Below are positions 45,474 through 57,371 of a stretch of DNA of 64,000 bases, one piece after another. Positions within the stretch are counted from its first letter, which is position 1. The number at the start of each line of letters is the position of its first letter. The notes beneath the pieces were generated by a model. That model was not told where the DNA came from, did not search any database, and saw nothing but the letters and a program-made list of their open reading frames with translations. This DNA is from SAR86 cluster bacterium AG-390-O18 (GTDB lineage: Bacteria; Pseudomonadota; Gammaproteobacteria; Magnimaribacterales; AG-339-G14): assembly GCA_003279605.1 (NCBI GenBank), contig QCHF01000002.1, positions 385,586 through 449,585 of the forward strand, given 5' to 3'. The position numbers and the translations under genes were made by a program.

Positions 45474-46007
45474 ATGTCTAAAGCTTGGTACATCATAAAT
45501 TCTTACTCCAATTATGAAAATAAGGCCAAGGAGCAATTATTAGAGAGAATTAAACTGGAAAAAATGGAGGATCATTTTGGAAGGATAGAAATACCAGTTC
45601 ATGAAGTTGTTGAATTGAAAGGAGGAAAAGAAAAGATTACAGAAAAAAAATTCTTTCCTGGATATATCTTAGTTGAAATGGAAATGAATGACGAAACTTG
45701 GCATTTGGTAAAAGAGACTCCTAGAGTACTCGGTTTCATTGGCGGAACAAAAAATAATCCAAAGCCTATTTCAGATGCTGAAGCAGCAAAGATTTTAAAT
45801 CAAATGGAACATGGAATAGAGGAAACATCACAAGGAACTATCTATGAGCCTGGAGAAATGATTAGAGTTATAGACGGCCCATTCAATGACTTTAGTGGCG
45901 TTGTTGAAGAAGCTGACAATCAAAAGGGTAAAGTAAAAGTTGCTGTAATGATATTTGGAAGGTCTACTCCTGTTGAGTTAGATTTTTCTCAAATTGAAAG
46001 AGGATAA
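45474..46007 (+). CDS. nusG: Transcription termination/antitermination factor NusG
   Basis: Binds RNA polymerase and links it to Rho or the ribosome. The 177 aa have the NGN domain ([37 protein letters not shown]) and the C-terminal KOW domain ([20 protein letters not shown]). Length and location between secE and rplK are canonical. Confidence 0.98.
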   Translation: MSKAWYIINSYSNYENKAKEQLLERIKLEKMEDHFGRIEIPVHEVVELKGGKEKITEKKFFPGYILVEMEMNDETWHLVKETPRVLGFIGGTKNNPKPISDAEAAKILNQMEHGIEETSQGTIYEPGEMIRVIDGPFNDFSGVVEEADNQKGKVKVAVMIFGRSTPVELDFSQIERG

Positions 46008-46009
46008 AT

Positions 46010-46438
46010 ATGGCTGAAAAGAAAATAATGACATACATAAAACTCCAAGTTCCTGCTGGAGCTGCATCTCCAAGCCCTCCTGTTGGCCCAGCTTTAGGAC
46101 AACATGGAGTAAATTTAATGGATTTCTGTAACGCATTTAATTCCAAAACTAATGAATTGGAAAAAAACCTTCCTGTACCAGTAGTCATTACAGTATATGA
46201 AGATAGAAGTTTTGATTTTATTGTAAAAACTACTCCGGCAAGTGTTCTTTTAAAAAAAGCAGCAGGGCTCTCTAAAGGAAGCCCAACACCAAATTCAGAA
46301 AAAGTTGGAAAAGTCTCTAGGAAACAATTAGAAGAAATTGCAGAGGCAAAAATGGCTGATTTAAATGCTACTGATATGGACCAAGCTGTAAAAATTATTG
46401 AAGGAAGTGCAAGAAGCATGGGAATAGAGGTAATTTAA
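46010..46438 (+). CDS. rplK: 50S ribosomal protein L11
   Basis: Component of the GTPase-associated centre. The 142 aa contain [33 protein letters not shown] and [15 protein letters not shown]. It starts 2 nt after nusG and its stop overlaps the rplA start by one base (TAATG), consistent with coupled translation of rplK-rplA. Confidence 0.99.
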   Translation: MAEKKIMTYIKLQVPAGAASPSPPVGPALGQHGVNLMDFCNAFNSKTNELEKNLPVPVVITVYEDRSFDFIVKTTPASVLLKKAAGLSKGSPTPNSEKVGKVSRKQLEEIAEAKMADLNATDMDQAVKIIEGSARSMGIEVI

Positions 46439-47094
46439 TGTCTCAAGAAACTAAAAAATATTTAATCGAAGAAGCTTTGGGCGAACTTAATTCTAAGGCC
46501 TCAACAAAATTTTCTGAATCTTTGGATGTTTCAATTAATTTAGGAATTGATGCTTCCAAATCAGACCAAAATGTTAGAGGAGCTTCAAACCTTCCTCATG
46601 GGAATGGAAAATCTTTCAAAGTCGCAGTATTTGCTGATGGAGATGAAGCAACTCAAGCAAAAGAAGCTGGAGCAGATAAAGTTGGTATGGAAGATCTAGC
46701 GGAGGAAATTAAGTCTGGTAATATTGACTTTGACGTTGTGATTGCAACACCAGAAACTATGAGAGTAGTTTCTCCCTTAGGACAAATTCTTGGCCCAAAG
46801 GGGTTGATGCCAAATCCAAAATCAGAAACTGTTACTAAGGATATTCCAAATACAGTAAAAAATGCAAAATCAGGACAAATTAGGTACAAATCAGATAAAC
46901 AGGGTATAATCCACGCCCGTATTGGACAGATAGGTTATACAGAAGAACAATTGAAAGATAATTTAGAAGCTTTTTTAACTGACGTTAAAAAGGCAAAACC
47001 TCCTTCGGCAAAAGGGATTTATATTTCAAAAGTAACTCTTTCTTCCACAATGGGCAAAGGGTTTGAAATTGATACTGCAAAACTTAATTTTTAA
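46438..47094 (+). CDS. rplA: 50S ribosomal protein L1
   Basis: L1 stalk protein and, in E. coli, translational repressor of rplK-rplA. The 218 aa contain [34 protein letters not shown] and [12 protein letters not shown]. The N-terminus is about 16 residues shorter than in E. coli: the usual basic leader is mostly missing. Start is coupled to rplK. Confidence 0.98.
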   Translation: MSQETKKYLIEEALGELNSKASTKFSESLDVSINLGIDASKSDQNVRGASNLPHGNGKSFKVAVFADGDEATQAKEAGADKVGMEDLAEEIKSGNIDFDVVIATPETMRVVSPLGQILGPKGLMPNPKSETVTKDIPNTVKNAKSGQIRYKSDKQGIIHARIGQIGYTEEQLKDNLEAFLTDVKKAKPPSAKGIYISKVTLSSTMGKGFEIDTAKLNF

Positions 47095-47132
47095 TTTATA
47101 GATGAGTTTGTTTGGAAAAATAAGAATTTTAA

Positions 47133-47210
47133 GCTGTTGTAACTTCGTTACAACCGTCTTAGACCGTAGGAGTTTAACTTTATTAAACTTAATGTTTCCT
47201 ACGCAGATAG
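47133..47210 (+). promoter_or_regulatory. L10-type ribosomal protein leader (rplJL autoregulation)
   Basis: Upstream of rplJ are a hairpin GTTGTAAC/GTTACAAC with a TTC loop, then AGACCGTAGGAG pairing through CGTAGGA with TCCTACG, with an inner stem GTTTAA/TTAAAC, followed by CAGATAG. The layout and the AGACCGUAGG motif resemble the known L10 leader that binds the L10-L12 complex and controls rplJ translation. Confidence 0.75.
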
Positions 47211-47243
47211 TTCAAAAAGATTTTTCTTTTTGGATAAAAGGTT

Positions 47244-47270
47244 CCTCTTTTGGAAATTTATCAAAGGAGG
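47244..47270 (+). promoter_or_regulatory. Helix sequestering the rplJ Shine-Dalgarno
   Basis: CCTCTTTTG (47244-47252) pairs with CAAAGGAGG (47262-47270) over 9 bp with one U-G pair and a 9-nt loop. The right arm contains the rplJ Shine-Dalgarno AAAGGAGG, 10 nt before the ATG. It would block initiation when formed. Confidence 0.65.
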
Positions 47271-47280
47271 GTTTTAATTA

Positions 47281-47799
47281 ATGTCACGCTTAGATACTAA
47301 GAAAGTTCTAGTAGAGGATTTAAATAAAATCGCTCAAGAAGCATTTTCTGTGATCGCTGTTGATTATCGAGGAACGAATGTTCCTGGCTTAACTCAACTT
47401 AGAAAGGAAGCTAAATCACAGTCTGTTCAGCTCAAGGTTATTAAAAATACTTTAGCAAAAAGAGCTTTGGAGAATACTAAATTTGATTCTCTAAATGAAA
47501 TTCTCACTGGTCCAACTTTATTGGCTTTTTCTATGAATGACCTTCAAAGTGCGGCAAAACTTGTAAAAGACTTTGCAGCCGAAGAAGAATCATTTGAAGT
47601 AAAAGGACTTTCCATAGGAGAAGGTTTTCTTGAGCCAAATGAGCTCAAAGCCTTAGCTTCTCTTCCAACAAAAGAAGAAGCAATTTCTATGTTATTAGGA
47701 TTAATGCAGGCTCCTCTAAATAAACTTGCCGGAACTTTGAATGAAGTCCCTTCTCAGCTAGTTAGAACTGTTAATGCAGTGAGCCAAACTAAATCTTAA
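47281..47799 (+). CDS. rplJ: 50S ribosomal protein L10
   Basis: Base of the L7/L12 stalk. The 172 aa contain VIAVDYRGTNVPGLTQLRKEA and KVIKNTLAKRAL; the C-terminal helix that binds L7/L12 dimers is present. It is preceded by a 186-nt leader with an L10-type RNA element and a sequestered Shine-Dalgarno, so autogenous control is likely. Confidence 0.98.
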   Translation: MSRLDTKKVLVEDLNKIAQEAFSVIAVDYRGTNVPGLTQLRKEAKSQSVQLKVIKNTLAKRALENTKFDSLNEILTGPTLLAFSMNDLQSAAKLVKDFAAEEESFEVKGLSIGEGFLEPNELKALASLPTKEEAISMLLGLMQAPLNKLAGTLNEVPSQLVRTVNAVSQTKS

Positions 47800-47825
47800 T
47801 AATCTAGGCATAACGGAGAAAAATA

Positions 47826-48206
47826 ATGGCTACTACTAAAGAAGAAATACTCGATGCGATATCAGAAATGAGCGTTATGGATGTAGTTGATTTGGTAAAA
47901 CTTATGGAAGAAAAATTTGGTGTCACTGCTGCAGCTCCAGTTGCTGCCGCTGCTGCTCCTGCTGCAGGAGGCGAAGCCGCTGCTGCTGAAGAGCAAAGTG
48001 AATTTGAAATTTTCTTAGCTGATGTTGGTGAAAAGAAAATCGATGTCATCAAGGCAGTAAGAGCAATCACTGGCTTGGGCTTGAAAGAAGCAAAAGCAAT
48101 TGTTGATGGTGCTCCTGCTTCTGTTAAAGAAGGCGCAAATAAAGATGAGGCCGAGCAAGCTAAGTCTCAACTTGAAGAAGCTGGCGCTAAAGTAGAACTA
48201 AAGTAA
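47826..48206 (+). CDS. rplL: 50S ribosomal protein L7/L12
   Basis: Stalk protein that recruits translation factors. The 126 aa have an N-terminal dimerisation domain, an Ala-rich flexible hinge ([15 protein letters not shown]), and the C-terminal factor-binding domain ([28 protein letters not shown]). Shine-Dalgarno CGGAGA. The gap to rpoB is only 23 nt. Confidence 0.99.
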   Translation: MATTKEEILDAISEMSVMDVVDLVKLMEEKFGVTAAAPVAAAAAPAAGGEAAAAEEQSEFEIFLADVGEKKIDVIKAVRAITGLGLKEAKAIVDGAPASVKEGANKDEAEQAKSQLEEAGAKVELK

Positions 48207-48229
48207 CATCATTTATAGGCTAAATTTAT

Positions 48230-51200
48230 ATGGCAAGTACGTACTCATTTGCAGAAAAAAAGAGAATAAGAAAAAGTTTTGAAAAAATTTCGAGCGCGAT
48301 GTCGCTACCTGACATCCTTGAAATTCAAACAGATTCATATGATTATTTTTTACAAAATATCCCGGATGCAACAAAAAGAAAAAATCAAGGCTTAGAAAGC
48401 GTCTTTCAATCGATTTTTCCAATCAACAGTGTCTCTGGAAATGCGAGGATTGAGTATTTAGGTTATAAATTACAAAACCCCGAATTTGATGTTCAAGAGT
48501 GTCTTCCGCGCGGAAAAACTTATGAAGCGCCTCTAATAATAAGATGCAGAATTATCTTTATTGATAAAACTACTGGTGAAGAAAATCTAAAGAGCGCTAG
48601 GGAAGAAGAAGTCTATATGGGAACTGTTCCTTTGATGACAGAGCATGGAACTTTTGTAATCAATGGAACTGAAAGAGTAGTTGTTTCTCAGCTTCATAGA
48701 TCTCCTGGCTTGATATTCGATCACGACAGAGGTAAAACTCATTCGTCAGGAAAACTTTTATACTCTTCTAGAGTCATTCCTTATAGAGGCTCTTGGCTAG
48801 ACTTCGAATTTGATCATAAAGATCTTGTTTTTATTCGTATCGACAGAAGAAGAAAACTCTATGCAACAATCTTATTAAGGGCAATAGGCTTTACTTCTCA
48901 AGAGATATTAGAAAAATTCTACGAAAAAGAAACTTATCTAATCGGTCAAAATAGTTACTCTTTGAAAGTCGTTCCTAGAAGAATGGTTGGTAAGATTGCG
49001 CCATCAGATATTAAAGGTACACAAGGCGTAATAATCGAAGCAGGTAAGAGAATCACTGCTAGACATATAAGACTTATTGAATCCAGTAAGATTAAAACCT
49101 TAGAGGTTCCAAAAGAAAGTCTTTTCAATCAAACAATTGCTGAAGATATTATTGATCCTTCAACTGGAGAAATTGCAATAGCTTGCAATACTTTAATTGA
49201 TGAAGAAGTTCTTCTTAAACTTCATGAATTAAAGCTCAAAGAAGTTAATGTTCTTTATATTAACGAACTTGAATCAGGCCCATATATTTCAGATACCTTA
49301 AGATCAGATACCACTTCAAATTCACTTGAAGCTCTTGCTGAGATCTACCGAATGATGAGACCAGGTGAGCCACCTACCAAAGAAGCAGCAACTCTTTTAT
49401 TCGAAAATTTATTCTTTAATGAAGATAAATATGATCTTTCTGACGTAGGAAGGATGAAATTCAATAAAAGGCTTGGCAGGGAAGAATTAATTGGGAAAGG
49501 AACTCTTGATAATGATGATATCTTAGATGTTATTAAAACTTTGGTGGATATCCGAAATGGAAAACAGAACTGTGATGATATAGACCATCTTGGAAATCGA
49601 AGAATCAGATCAGTTGGAGAAATGGTCGCTAACCAAGTCAGAGTAGGTTTATTGAGAGTAGAAAGAGCCGTAAGAGAAAGGTTAAACATTGCAGAAGCAG
49701 AAGAACTTGGACCAGCAGATTTAATCAATGCAAAACCAATAACAGCTGCAATAAATGAGTTTTTTGGATCAAGTCAGCTATCTCAATTTATGGATCAAAA
49801 CAATCCTTTATCTGAGGTGACTCATAAAAGAAGAGTTTCAGCACTAGGCCCTGGAGGACTTACTCGTGAAAGAGCTGGTTTTGAAGTTAGGGATGTTCAT
49901 CCTTCTCATTATGGAAGAGTTTGTCCAATTGAAACTCCAGAAGGGCCAAATATTGGTCTTATAAATTCTTTGTCTGTATATGCAAAAGTTAATGATTTTG
50001 GTTTTCTTGAAACTCCTTACAGAAAAGTAGAAAACGGCAAGGTAACTGATGAAATTCAATATGTATCTGCAATTGAAGAAGGTGAATTCGTTATAGCACA
50101 AGCCTCAGTAAAATTAGACAAAAACAATAAATTTATTGAAGAGCTTGTTCCAGTTAGATATAGAAATGAATTTGAGTTGATGGCTGTCGACAGAGTTGAT
50201 CTTATGGATGTTTCTCCCCAACAGGTAGTATCTATTGCTGCAGCGCTAATACCATTTTTAGAACATGATGATGCAAACAGAGCTTTGATGGGTTCAAACA
50301 TGCAACGTCAAGCAGTACCAACATTATCAACAGAAGCTCCTCTAGTTGGTACCGGTATGGAAAGACTTGTAGCACAATACTCAGGAGATTGTATTATTGC
50401 TAAAAATTCTGGAACGGTAGAAAAAGTTGATTCGGGAAAAATTGTTGTAAGAAAAAACCTTAAAGAGATTAGTTCAACAGATTCCGCTGTAGATATTTAT
50501 AATCTTATTAAATACACAAGATCAAATCAAAACACTTGTATCAATCAAAGACCAATTGTAAGTGAGGGAGACAAGATTTCTGCCGGAGACATATTGGCGG
50601 ACGGTTCTTCCATAGACTTAGGTGAATTAGCTCTTGGACAAAATATCAAAATTGCTTTGATGACATGGCATGGTTACAACTTTGAAGATTCAATTTTAAT
50701 CTCAGATAAATTAGTTAAAGAAGACAAGCTTACAAGTGTTCATATTATTGAAGAGACTTGCACTTCAAGAGATACAAAGCTCGGTCCAGATGAAATTACA
50801 GCTGATATTCCCAATGTTGGCGAGTCTGCTTTATCAAAACTTGATGAATGCGGAATAGTTCACATTGGAGCTGAAGTTAATGCAGGAGATATTCTTGTTG
50901 GTAAAGTGACGCCAAAAGGAGAAACTCAACTTTCCCCAGAGGAAAAACTTTTAAGAGCAATTTTTGGAGAAAAAGCATCTGATGTTAAAGATACTTCTTT
51001 AAGAGTAAAGGCTGGTCAAGATGGAACTGTTATTGATGTTCAAGTGTTTACTAGGGAAGGCTTAGAAAAAAATTCTCGTGCTGAAGTAATAGAATCGGTT
51101 TCTTTAGCAGAAATTCAAAAAGATATTGATCAAGAACTAAGTATAGTTTCTGAAGCAACTATTAATTCTCTTATGCCTTCACTTGAGGGTAAAAAAGTTA

Positions 51201-52306
51201 TAAGTGGAAGAGGTATTTCCAAAGGAGAAGTTTTGACAAAAGATTTCTTAAAAAGCTTGCCATCTTCTGAGTGGTTTAAATTGAGACTACAAGATGAAAA
51301 GCTTAACGATTTGATAAAAGAATCTAAAGATAATCTCAAAAAATATGAGGACATGCTTAAAGAACGCTTTGAAGCCAAAAAAAGAAAAATAGTATCTGGC
51401 GATGACTTGCCTCCGGGAGTTCAGCAAGTAATTAAAGTTTATCTTGCGGTAAAAAGAAAAATTCAACCTGGAGATAAACTTGCGGGGAGGCATGGCAATA
51501 AGGGAGTAATTTCAGTAGTTATGCCTGTTGAGGATATGCCTTATGATGAAAATGGAGAACCAGTTGATTTAGTTCTAAATCCTCTAGGAGTCCCTTCAAG
51601 AATGAACGTAGGACAACTTCTTGAAGTTCACCTAGGCTGGGCTTCAAAAGAACTAGGTAAAAAAATAGGCGAGCTAGTTGAAAAGTCTAAAAACCTTTCT
51701 GAAGTTAAACCTTTTGTTGAAAAAATTTACTCATCTACTGGAAAAAAAGAAGAACTTGAAAAACTCTCGGATAAAGAATTTAAAGAGTTATGTGAAAACT
51801 TAAAATCAGGAGTACCAATGGCTACACCAGTTTTTGATGGAGCATCAGAAGAAGAAATTAAAAAGATGCTTGAATTAGCTGATTTACCATCCTCTGGCCA
51901 AGCTCAACTTTATGATGGAAGAACAGGCGAGGCTTTCGACAGATTAGTGACAATTGGATACATGTATATCCTAAAGTTAAATCATTTAATTGAAGATAAG
52001 ATGCATGCTAGATCAACAGGTTCATACAGTCTTGTTACTCAACAACCTCTTGGAGGGAAAGCTCAATTTGGAGGCCAAAGACTTGGTGAAATGGAAGTTT
52101 GGGCGCTAGAAGCTTATGGTGCTGCAAACACCTTGCAAGAAATGTTAACTGTAAAATCAGATGACGTGCCAGGCAGAACAAAGGTATACAAGAATATCGT
52201 AGATGGCAATTATGAAATGGAAGCTGGTATTCCCGAATCCTATAACGTTTTAACCAAAGAAGTCAGGTCTCTAGGAATAGACATAGACTTCGATGAGGTA
52301 GATTAA
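48230..52306 (+). CDS. rpoB: DNA-directed RNA polymerase subunit beta
   Basis: Catalytic core subunit. The 1358 aa are close to the E. coli 1342. The rifampicin region reads [22 protein letters not shown], wild-type-like. [10 protein letters not shown] and the C-terminal [18 protein letters not shown] blocks are intact. Only 23 nt separate it from rplL, with no attenuator hairpin of the E. coli kind. rpoC follows 4 nt later. Confidence 0.99.
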   Translation: MASTYSFAEKKRIRKSFEKISSAMSLPDILEIQTDSYDYFLQNIPDATKRKNQGLESVFQSIFPINSVSGNARIEYLGYKLQNPEFDVQECLPRGKTYEAPLIIRCRIIFIDKTTGEENLKSAREEEVYMGTVPLMTEHGTFVINGTERVVVSQLHRSPGLIFDHDRGKTHSSGKLLYSSRVIPYRGSWLDFEFDHKDLVFIRIDRRRKLYATILLRAIGFTSQEILEKFYEKETYLIGQNSYSLKVVPRRMVGKIAPSDIKGTQGVIIEAGKRITARHIRLIESSKIKTLEVPKESLFNQTIAEDIIDPSTGEIAIACNTLIDEEVLLKLHELKLKEVNVLYINELESGPYISDTLRSDTTSNSLEALAEIYRMMRPGEPPTKEAATLLFENLFFNEDKYDLSDVGRMKFNKRLGREELIGKGTLDNDDILDVIKTLVDIRNGKQNCDDIDHLGNRRIRSVGEMVANQVRVGLLRVERAVRERLNIAEAEELGPADLINAKPITAAINEFFGSSQLSQFMDQNNPLSEVTHKRRVSALGPGGLTRERAGFEVRDVHPSHYGRVCPIETPEGPNIGLINSLSVYAKVNDFGFLETPYRKVENGKVTDEIQYVSAIEEGEFVIAQASVKLDKNNKFIEELVPVRYRNEFELMAVDRVDLMDVSPQQVVSIAAALIPFLEHDDANRALMGSNMQRQAVPTLSTEAPLVGTGMERLVAQYSGDCIIAKNSGTVEKVDSGKIVVRKNLKEISSTDSAVDIYNLIKYTRSNQNTCINQRPIVSEGDKISAGDILADGSSIDLGELALGQNIKIALMTWHGYNFEDSILISDKLVKEDKLTSVHIIEETCTSRDTKLGPDEITADIPNVGESALSKLDECGIVHIGAEVNAGDILVGKVTPKGETQLSPEEKLLRAIFGEKASDVKDTSLRVKAGQDGTVIDVQVFTREGLEKNSRAEVIESVSLAEIQKDIDQELSIVSEATINSLMPSLEGKKVISGRGISKGEVLTKDFLKSLPSSEWFKLRLQDEKLNDLIKESKDNLKKYEDMLKERFEAKKRKIVSGDDLPPGVQQVIKVYLAVKRKIQPGDKLAGRHGNKGVISVVMPVEDMPYDENGEPVDLVLNPLGVPSRMNVGQLLEVHLGWASKELGKKIGELVEKSKNLSEVKPFVEKIYSSTGKKEELEKLSDKEFKELCENLKSGVPMATPVFDGASEEEIKKMLELADLPSSGQAQLYDGRTGEAFDRLVTIGYMYILKLNHLIEDKMHARSTGSYSLVTQQPLGGKAQFGGQRLGEMEVWALEAYGAANTLQEMLTVKSDDVPGRTKVYKNIVDGNYEMEAGIPESYNVLTKEVRSLGIDIDFDEVD

Positions 52307-52310
52307 ATTT

Positions 52311-55300
52311 ATGAAAGATTTATTAAAACTTTTTAAACAGGAAGAAGAAAACAATTTCAATGCAATTAAAGCTGGATTAGCTTCTGGCCAGCAAATTAGA
52401 TCCTGGTCTTTCGGAGAAGTAAAGAAGCCTGAAACCATAAATTATCGAACATTTAAACCTGAGAGAGATGGTTTATTTTGCGCAAAAATATTTGGACCAG
52501 TTAAGGATTACGAGTGTATTTGTGGCAAATATAAAAGAATGAAACATAGAGGGGTTGTCTGTGAGAAATGTGGAGTTGAAGTAACACTAGCCAAAGTCAG
52601 AAGAGAAAGAATGGGGCACATAGAACTAGCAGCTCCTGTCGCACATATATGGTTTTTAAAATCACTTCCTTCCAGAATATCTCTGCTTTTAGATAAAACA
52701 CTAAGAGAGGTAGAAAGAATTTTATACTTTGAATCTTTTGTCGTCACAGATCCAGGCATGACTGATCTAGAAAAAGGTCAGATTTTAGATGAAGAAGAAT
52801 ATTTTGAGAAACTAGAAGAGTTTGGAGAGGAATTTTCTGCTGGTATGGGGGCAGAATCGGTAAAAATTCTTCTCTCTGAAATGAATCTAGAAAATGAAAT
52901 ATCAGAGGTACAAGAACAGATAGATTCTACAAATAGTGATGCCAAGAAAAAGAAGCTTTCCAAAAGACTAAAAATTCTTAAGGCTTTTACATCCTCTAAC
53001 AACAAGCCAGAATGGATGATTCTAGATGTCTTGCCTGTTTTACCCCCTGATTTAAGACCTCTAGTGCCACTAGAAGGAGGAAGGTTTGCAACTTCTGATC
53101 TTAACGATCTCTACAGGAGAGTTATTAATCGTAACAATAGACTTAAAAGATTAATAGAATTAAATGCTCCTGAGATAATCGTTAGAAATGAAAAAAGAAT
53201 GCTTCAAGAGTCAGTCGATGCATTATTAGACAATGGAAGAAGAGGAAGAGCTATAACTGGTTCAAACAAAAGACCTTTGAAATCATTAGCAGACATGATC
53301 AAAGGAAAACAAGGTAGATTTAGACAAAATCTTTTAGGTAAGAGAGTAGATTATTCTGGAAGATCTGTAATTGTTGTAGGTCCAACTCTAAAACTTCATC
53401 AGTGTGGACTGCCTAAGAAAATGGCCTTGGAGCTTTTCAAACCATTTGTTTTTGGAAAACTCCAGCAAATGGAATTAGCTACAACTATTAAAGGCGCTAA
53501 AAGAATGGTTGAAAGAGAAGAGCCAGTAGTATGGGATATTTTGGCAGACGTAATTAGGGAGCATCCCATTCTATTAAATAGAGCACCAACTTTGCATAGA
53601 CTTGGAATTCAAGCATTTGAACCAACCTTAATCGAAGGAAAAGCTATCCAACTTCATCCGCTTGTATGTAAAGCTTACAACGCAGACTTTGATGGCGATC
53701 AAATGGCAGTGCATGTTCCTCTTACTTTGGGAGCTCAACTTGAGTGTAGAGCCTTGATGATGGCAAGTAATAATATTCTTTCACCTTCTAACGGAAAACC
53801 AATAATTGATCCTTCTCAAGATGTTGTCCTTGGTATTTATTACATGACGAGAGAAAAGGTTTCAGCTAAAGGAGAAGGTTCTATTTTTGCTGATATTAAT
53901 GAAGTTCATAGGGCTTACGAAAGCGGAAATATTGATCTTCAGGCAAAAATAAAAGTTAGATTGACTAATAAAGAATCTGATTTAAATCTAGTTGATACTA
54001 CTGTTGGAAGAGCAATTCTTTCTGGTATTCTTCCTAAGGAACTTGATTTTGAACTCATAAATAAACCTCTAGATAGTAAGGCAATATCTTCTCTCATAAA
54101 CATGGCATACAGACATAGTGGTTTGAAAGAAACAGTAATATTTGCAGACAAGTTAATGTACTTAGGATATGAGTATTCTACAAAGTCTGGATCTTCAATT
54201 TGCGTAGATGATTGTGTAATTCCTACTGACAAAGAGGAAATCATCTCAAGTGCTGAGTCTGAAGTAAAAGAAATCGAATCTCAGTATTCATCTGGACTTG
54301 TAACCCAAGGCGAAAAATACAATAAAGTTATTGATATTTGGTCAAGAGCAAATGAAAAAGTTGCCAGCTCATTGATGGATACTATCTCAACAGAAAAAGT
54401 TGAAGATAGAGAAGGAAATTCTGTAGACCAAAAATCCTTTAATTCAGTATTTATGTATTTGGATTCTGGAGCAAGAAGTTCACCTGCGCAGGTTAGACAA
54501 CTTGCAGGAATGAGGGGCCTGATGGCTAAACCAGACGGTTCAATTATTGAGACTCCTATTACAGCAAACTTCAGAGAAGGCTTAACTGTTCTCCAATACT
54601 TTACTTCTACTCACGGAGCTAGAAAAGGTTTGGCTGATACAGCTTTAAAGACTGCAAATTCAGGTTACCTTACAAGAAGATTAGTAGATGTTGCACAAGA
54701 TTTAGTAATTAGAGAAGAAGATTGTGAGACAAAAGAAGGTATTGAACTAAGATCGATTATCGAGGGTGGAGAAGTTGTTCAACATTTAAAAGATAGAATT
54801 TTAGGTAGAGTTTTAGCTGAGCCATTATCTTCAAAAGATGGATCTTTCAAAATTCCCAAAGGCACTCTTATCGATGAAGCATTAGCTGAACAAATTGAAC
54901 AAAACAATATAGATATTGCAAAAGTGAGATCTCCGATAACTTGTGAAACAAGCTTTGGTATTTGTTCAAAATGTTACGGTAGAGACTTAGGAAGAGGTAA
55001 TCTTGTAGATCCTGGCGAAGCCGTTGGAATTGTTGCGGCCCAATCAATTGGAGAACCAGGGACCCAACTTACAATGAGAACTTTCCATATTGGGGGAGCT
55101 GCGTCGAGATCTTCGGAGGAAGATAGAATTCAAGCTAAGTATGATGGGACTGTAAAATTTAGAAATTTAAATTCGCTTCAAAATAAATCTAAAAAGCAAG
55201 TCTGCATTTCTAGATCAGCTGAATTGGTTCTTTTTGATGAAAATGAATCTGAAAAAGAAAGATACAAAATTCCTTATGGCGCAGAAATAAATGTCAACGA

Positions 55301-56483
55301 AGGTGCTGCTATTAAGTCTGGAGAATTATTGGCAACTTGGGATCCATTAAATCATCCAATAATTTCTGAAGTAAAGGGTAAGGTAAATCTAAAAGATATG
55401 GAAAATGGTATAACCATTAGAGAGGTAACTGATGAGTTAACAGGCTTATCAAGTGTGGAAATTTTAGATGCATCTGAAAGAACCTCTGCCGGAAAAGATA
55501 TGAATCCTATGGTAGTTATTACAGATTCAAAAGGAAAAGAAGTTATGCTTCCTGGAGGAAAAAGACCTGCTGAATATAAGTTAGAACAAAAATCTCTCGT
55601 CAATGTAACTGATGGTCAATCTATTGAAATAGGTGACGTTCTTGCAAGAATTCCTAAAGAATCTTCTAAAACAAGAGATATTACTGGAGGACTTCCAAGA
55701 GTTGCTGATTTATTTGAAGCAAGACAACCAAAAGAAGTTGCTATTCTTGCTGAAATAAGTGGTGTAGTTTCTTGGGGAAAAGAGACTAAAGGAAAAAGAA
55801 GGCTTGTTTTAACCGGGAAGGAAGGTAAAGAAGAGATTGTTCGAGAAACCTTAATACTTAAAACAAGAAGTATTAATGTTTTTGAAGGGGAAACAGTCAC
55901 TAAAGGAGATGTTATAAGTGAAGGCTCCTTGAGTCCTCACGATATTCTTTCTTTAAAAGGAGTAGAAGAGTTGACAGAGTATGTGGTAAATGAAATCCAA
56001 GATGTTTATCGCTTACAAGGTGTCGAAATAAGTGATAAACACATTGAGTGTATCCTTAGACAAATGCTCAGAAAAGTTGAAGTTACAGAGTCTGGAGATA
56101 CAGATCTAATAATCGGTGACCAACTAGAACTTTCGGAGGTACTAGAACAAAATAAAAAAGCCTCTTCAGATGGCGGAATTCCAGCTAAATTCAAGCGTCT
56201 CTTATTAGGAATTACCAAAGCATCTCTTGCAACCGAGTCTTTTGTCTCAGCTGCATCTTTCCAAGAAACCACAAGAGTTCTTACTGAAGCCTCTGTAACT
56301 GGAAAGATAGATAAGTTAAGAGGGTTGAAAGAAAATGTTGTAATAGGAAGACTTATTCCTGCGGGTACAGGATATGGCGCTTCTCAAGGACAAGCAGATT
56401 TAGTTTCAGATATTGAATCTGAGCTAAGTGAAGTAATTGCTGATACAGAAGCCGATCAAGCTGAAACTGCAAATAAAGAATAG
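52311..56483 (+). CDS. rpoC: DNA-directed RNA polymerase subunit beta'
   Basis: Catalytic core subunit with the active-site Mg loop [12 protein letters not shown] near residue 460. The N-terminal zinc site [20 protein letters not shown] and the second zinc site ([15 protein letters not shown]) are present, as is the trigger-loop/bridge-helix region ([29 protein letters not shown]). The 1390 aa are slightly shorter than the E. coli 1407. Confidence 0.99.
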   Translation: MKDLLKLFKQEEENNFNAIKAGLASGQQIRSWSFGEVKKPETINYRTFKPERDGLFCAKIFGPVKDYECICGKYKRMKHRGVVCEKCGVEVTLAKVRRERMGHIELAAPVAHIWFLKSLPSRISLLLDKTLREVERILYFESFVVTDPGMTDLEKGQILDEEEYFEKLEEFGEEFSAGMGAESVKILLSEMNLENEISEVQEQIDSTNSDAKKKKLSKRLKILKAFTSSNNKPEWMILDVLPVLPPDLRPLVPLEGGRFATSDLNDLYRRVINRNNRLKRLIELNAPEIIVRNEKRMLQESVDALLDNGRRGRAITGSNKRPLKSLADMIKGKQGRFRQNLLGKRVDYSGRSVIVVGPTLKLHQCGLPKKMALELFKPFVFGKLQQMELATTIKGAKRMVEREEPVVWDILADVIREHPILLNRAPTLHRLGIQAFEPTLIEGKAIQLHPLVCKAYNADFDGDQMAVHVPLTLGAQLECRALMMASNNILSPSNGKPIIDPSQDVVLGIYYMTREKVSAKGEGSIFADINEVHRAYESGNIDLQAKIKVRLTNKESDLNLVDTTVGRAILSGILPKELDFELINKPLDSKAISSLINMAYRHSGLKETVIFADKLMYLGYEYSTKSGSSICVDDCVIPTDKEEIISSAESEVKEIESQYSSGLVTQGEKYNKVIDIWSRANEKVASSLMDTISTEKVEDREGNSVDQKSFNSVFMYLDSGARSSPAQVRQLAGMRGLMAKPDGSIIETPITANFREGLTVLQYFTSTHGARKGLADTALKTANSGYLTRRLVDVAQDLVIREEDCETKEGIELRSIIEGGEVVQHLKDRILGRVLAEPLSSKDGSFKIPKGTLIDEALAEQIEQNNIDIAKVRSPITCETSFGICSKCYGRDLGRGNLVDPGEAVGIVAAQSIGEPGTQLTMRTFHIGGAASRSSEEDRIQAKYDGTVKFRNLNSLQNKSKKQVCISRSAELVLFDENESEKERYKIPYGAEINVNEGAAIKSGELLATWDPLNHPIISEVKGKVNLKDMENGITIREVTDELTGLSSVEILDASERTSAGKDMNPMVVITDSKGKEVMLPGGKRPAEYKLEQKSLVNVTDGQSIEIGDVLARIPKESSKTRDITGGLPRVADLFEARQPKEVAILAEISGVVSWGKETKGKRRLVLTGKEGKEEIVRETLILKTRSINVFEGETVTKGDVISEGSLSPHDILSLKGVEELTEYVVNEIQDVYRLQGVEISDKHIECILRQMLRKVEVTESGDTDLIIGDQLELSEVLEQNKKASSDGGIPAKFKRLLLGITKASLATESFVSAASFQETTRVLTEASVTGKIDKLRGLKENVVIGRLIPAGTGYGASQGQADLVSDIESELSEVIADTEADQAETANKE

Positions 56484-56484
56484 T

Positions 56485-56513
56485 TTGACCAAATGACAAT
56501 GTCTCATTAAAAT
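56485..56513 (+). promoter_or_regulatory. Promoter of the rpsL-rpsG-fusA operon
   Basis: TTGACC (56485-56490), exactly 17 nt, TAAAAT (56508-56513), followed by a CGCGCAC discriminator. The -10 ends 13 nt before the rpsL ATG, so the leader would be about 6-7 nt with no Shine-Dalgarno. Confidence 0.78.
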
Positions 56514-56526
56514 CGCGCACTTAATT

Positions 56527-56898
56527 ATGGCAAGAGTAAATCAATTAATAAGAAAACCAAGAAAGGTTAAGAAAGCTAAAAGTGATGTTCCTGCATTAGT
56601 AGGCTCTCCTCAAAAAAGAGGAGTTTGCACTAGGGTTTATACGACAACTCCAAAGAAACCTAATTCAGCCTTAAGAAAAGTTTGTAAAGTAAGATTAACT
56701 TCAGGATATGAGGTGATCTCTTATATTGGTGGAGAAGGCCATAACCTTCAAGAACACTCTGTTGTTTTAATTAGAGGTGGTCGAGTTAAAGATCTTCCTG
56801 GTGTTAGATATCATACTGTTAGAGGTACACTCGACACTACGGGTGTCGACGACAGAAAACAACGTAGATCAAAATATGGATCTAAGAGGCCTAAGTAA
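56527..56898 (+). CDS. rpsL: 30S ribosomal protein S12
   Basis: Decoding-centre protein. The 123 aa contain [21 protein letters not shown] with the lysine whose change gives streptomycin resistance still Lys, and [13 protein letters not shown]. No Shine-Dalgarno is visible before the ATG; a strong promoter is just upstream. The stop overlaps the rpsG start by one base. Confidence 0.99.
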   Translation: MARVNQLIRKPRKVKKAKSDVPALVGSPQKRGVCTRVYTTTPKKPNSALRKVCKVRLTSGYEVISYIGGEGHNLQEHSVVLIRGGRVKDLPGVRYHTVRGTLDTTGVDDRKQRRSKYGSKRPK

Positions 56899-57368
56899 TG
56901 CCTAGAAAAGGACCTGTCCCAAAAAGAGATGTAATCCCTGATCCAAAATATGGGAATATAAAACTTGCTAAGTTTGTAAACAACTTAATGCAAAGAGGAA
57001 AAAAAAGTACAGCTGAAAAAATTATTTACTCAGCCTTAGATCAAGTTTCTTCAAAATCAAAAAGAGATCCGATTGAAATTTTTGAAGAAGCATTAGATCA
57101 GGTTGGCCCCCAAGTTGAAGTTAAATCTAGAAGGGTTGGTGGTGCTACTTATCAAGTTCCTTTGGAAGTAAAAACTTCAAGACGTCTTGCCTTAGCTATG
57201 AGATGGATTGTTTCAAGTGCGAAGAAAAGATCTGAAAAAAATATGTCTACAAAACTAGCCGGAGAATTAATTGATGCTGCTGACGGAAGAGGAGAGGCAG
57301 TAAAAAAACGTCAAGATACTCATAAAATGGCTGAAGCAAACAAAGCTTTCTCTCACTTTAGATTTTAA
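56898..57368 (+). CDS. rpsG: 30S ribosomal protein S7
   Basis: Assembly initiator of the 30S head. The 156 aa contain [37 protein letters not shown], and the C-terminal [25 protein letters not shown]. Its start overlaps the rpsL stop (TAATG), as in coupled str operons; fusA follows 3 nt later. Confidence 0.99.
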   Translation: MPRKGPVPKRDVIPDPKYGNIKLAKFVNNLMQRGKKSTAEKIIYSALDQVSSKSKRDPIEIFEEALDQVGPQVEVKSRRVGGATYQVPLEVKTSRRLALAMRWIVSSAKKRSEKNMSTKLAGELIDAADGRGEAVKKRQDTHKMAEANKAFSHFRF

Positions 57369-57371
57369 TCA

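Noticed and set aside
47932-47990. GCT/GCC repeat in rplL as a microsatellite
   Set aside because: It is the normal Ala-rich hinge of L7/L12.
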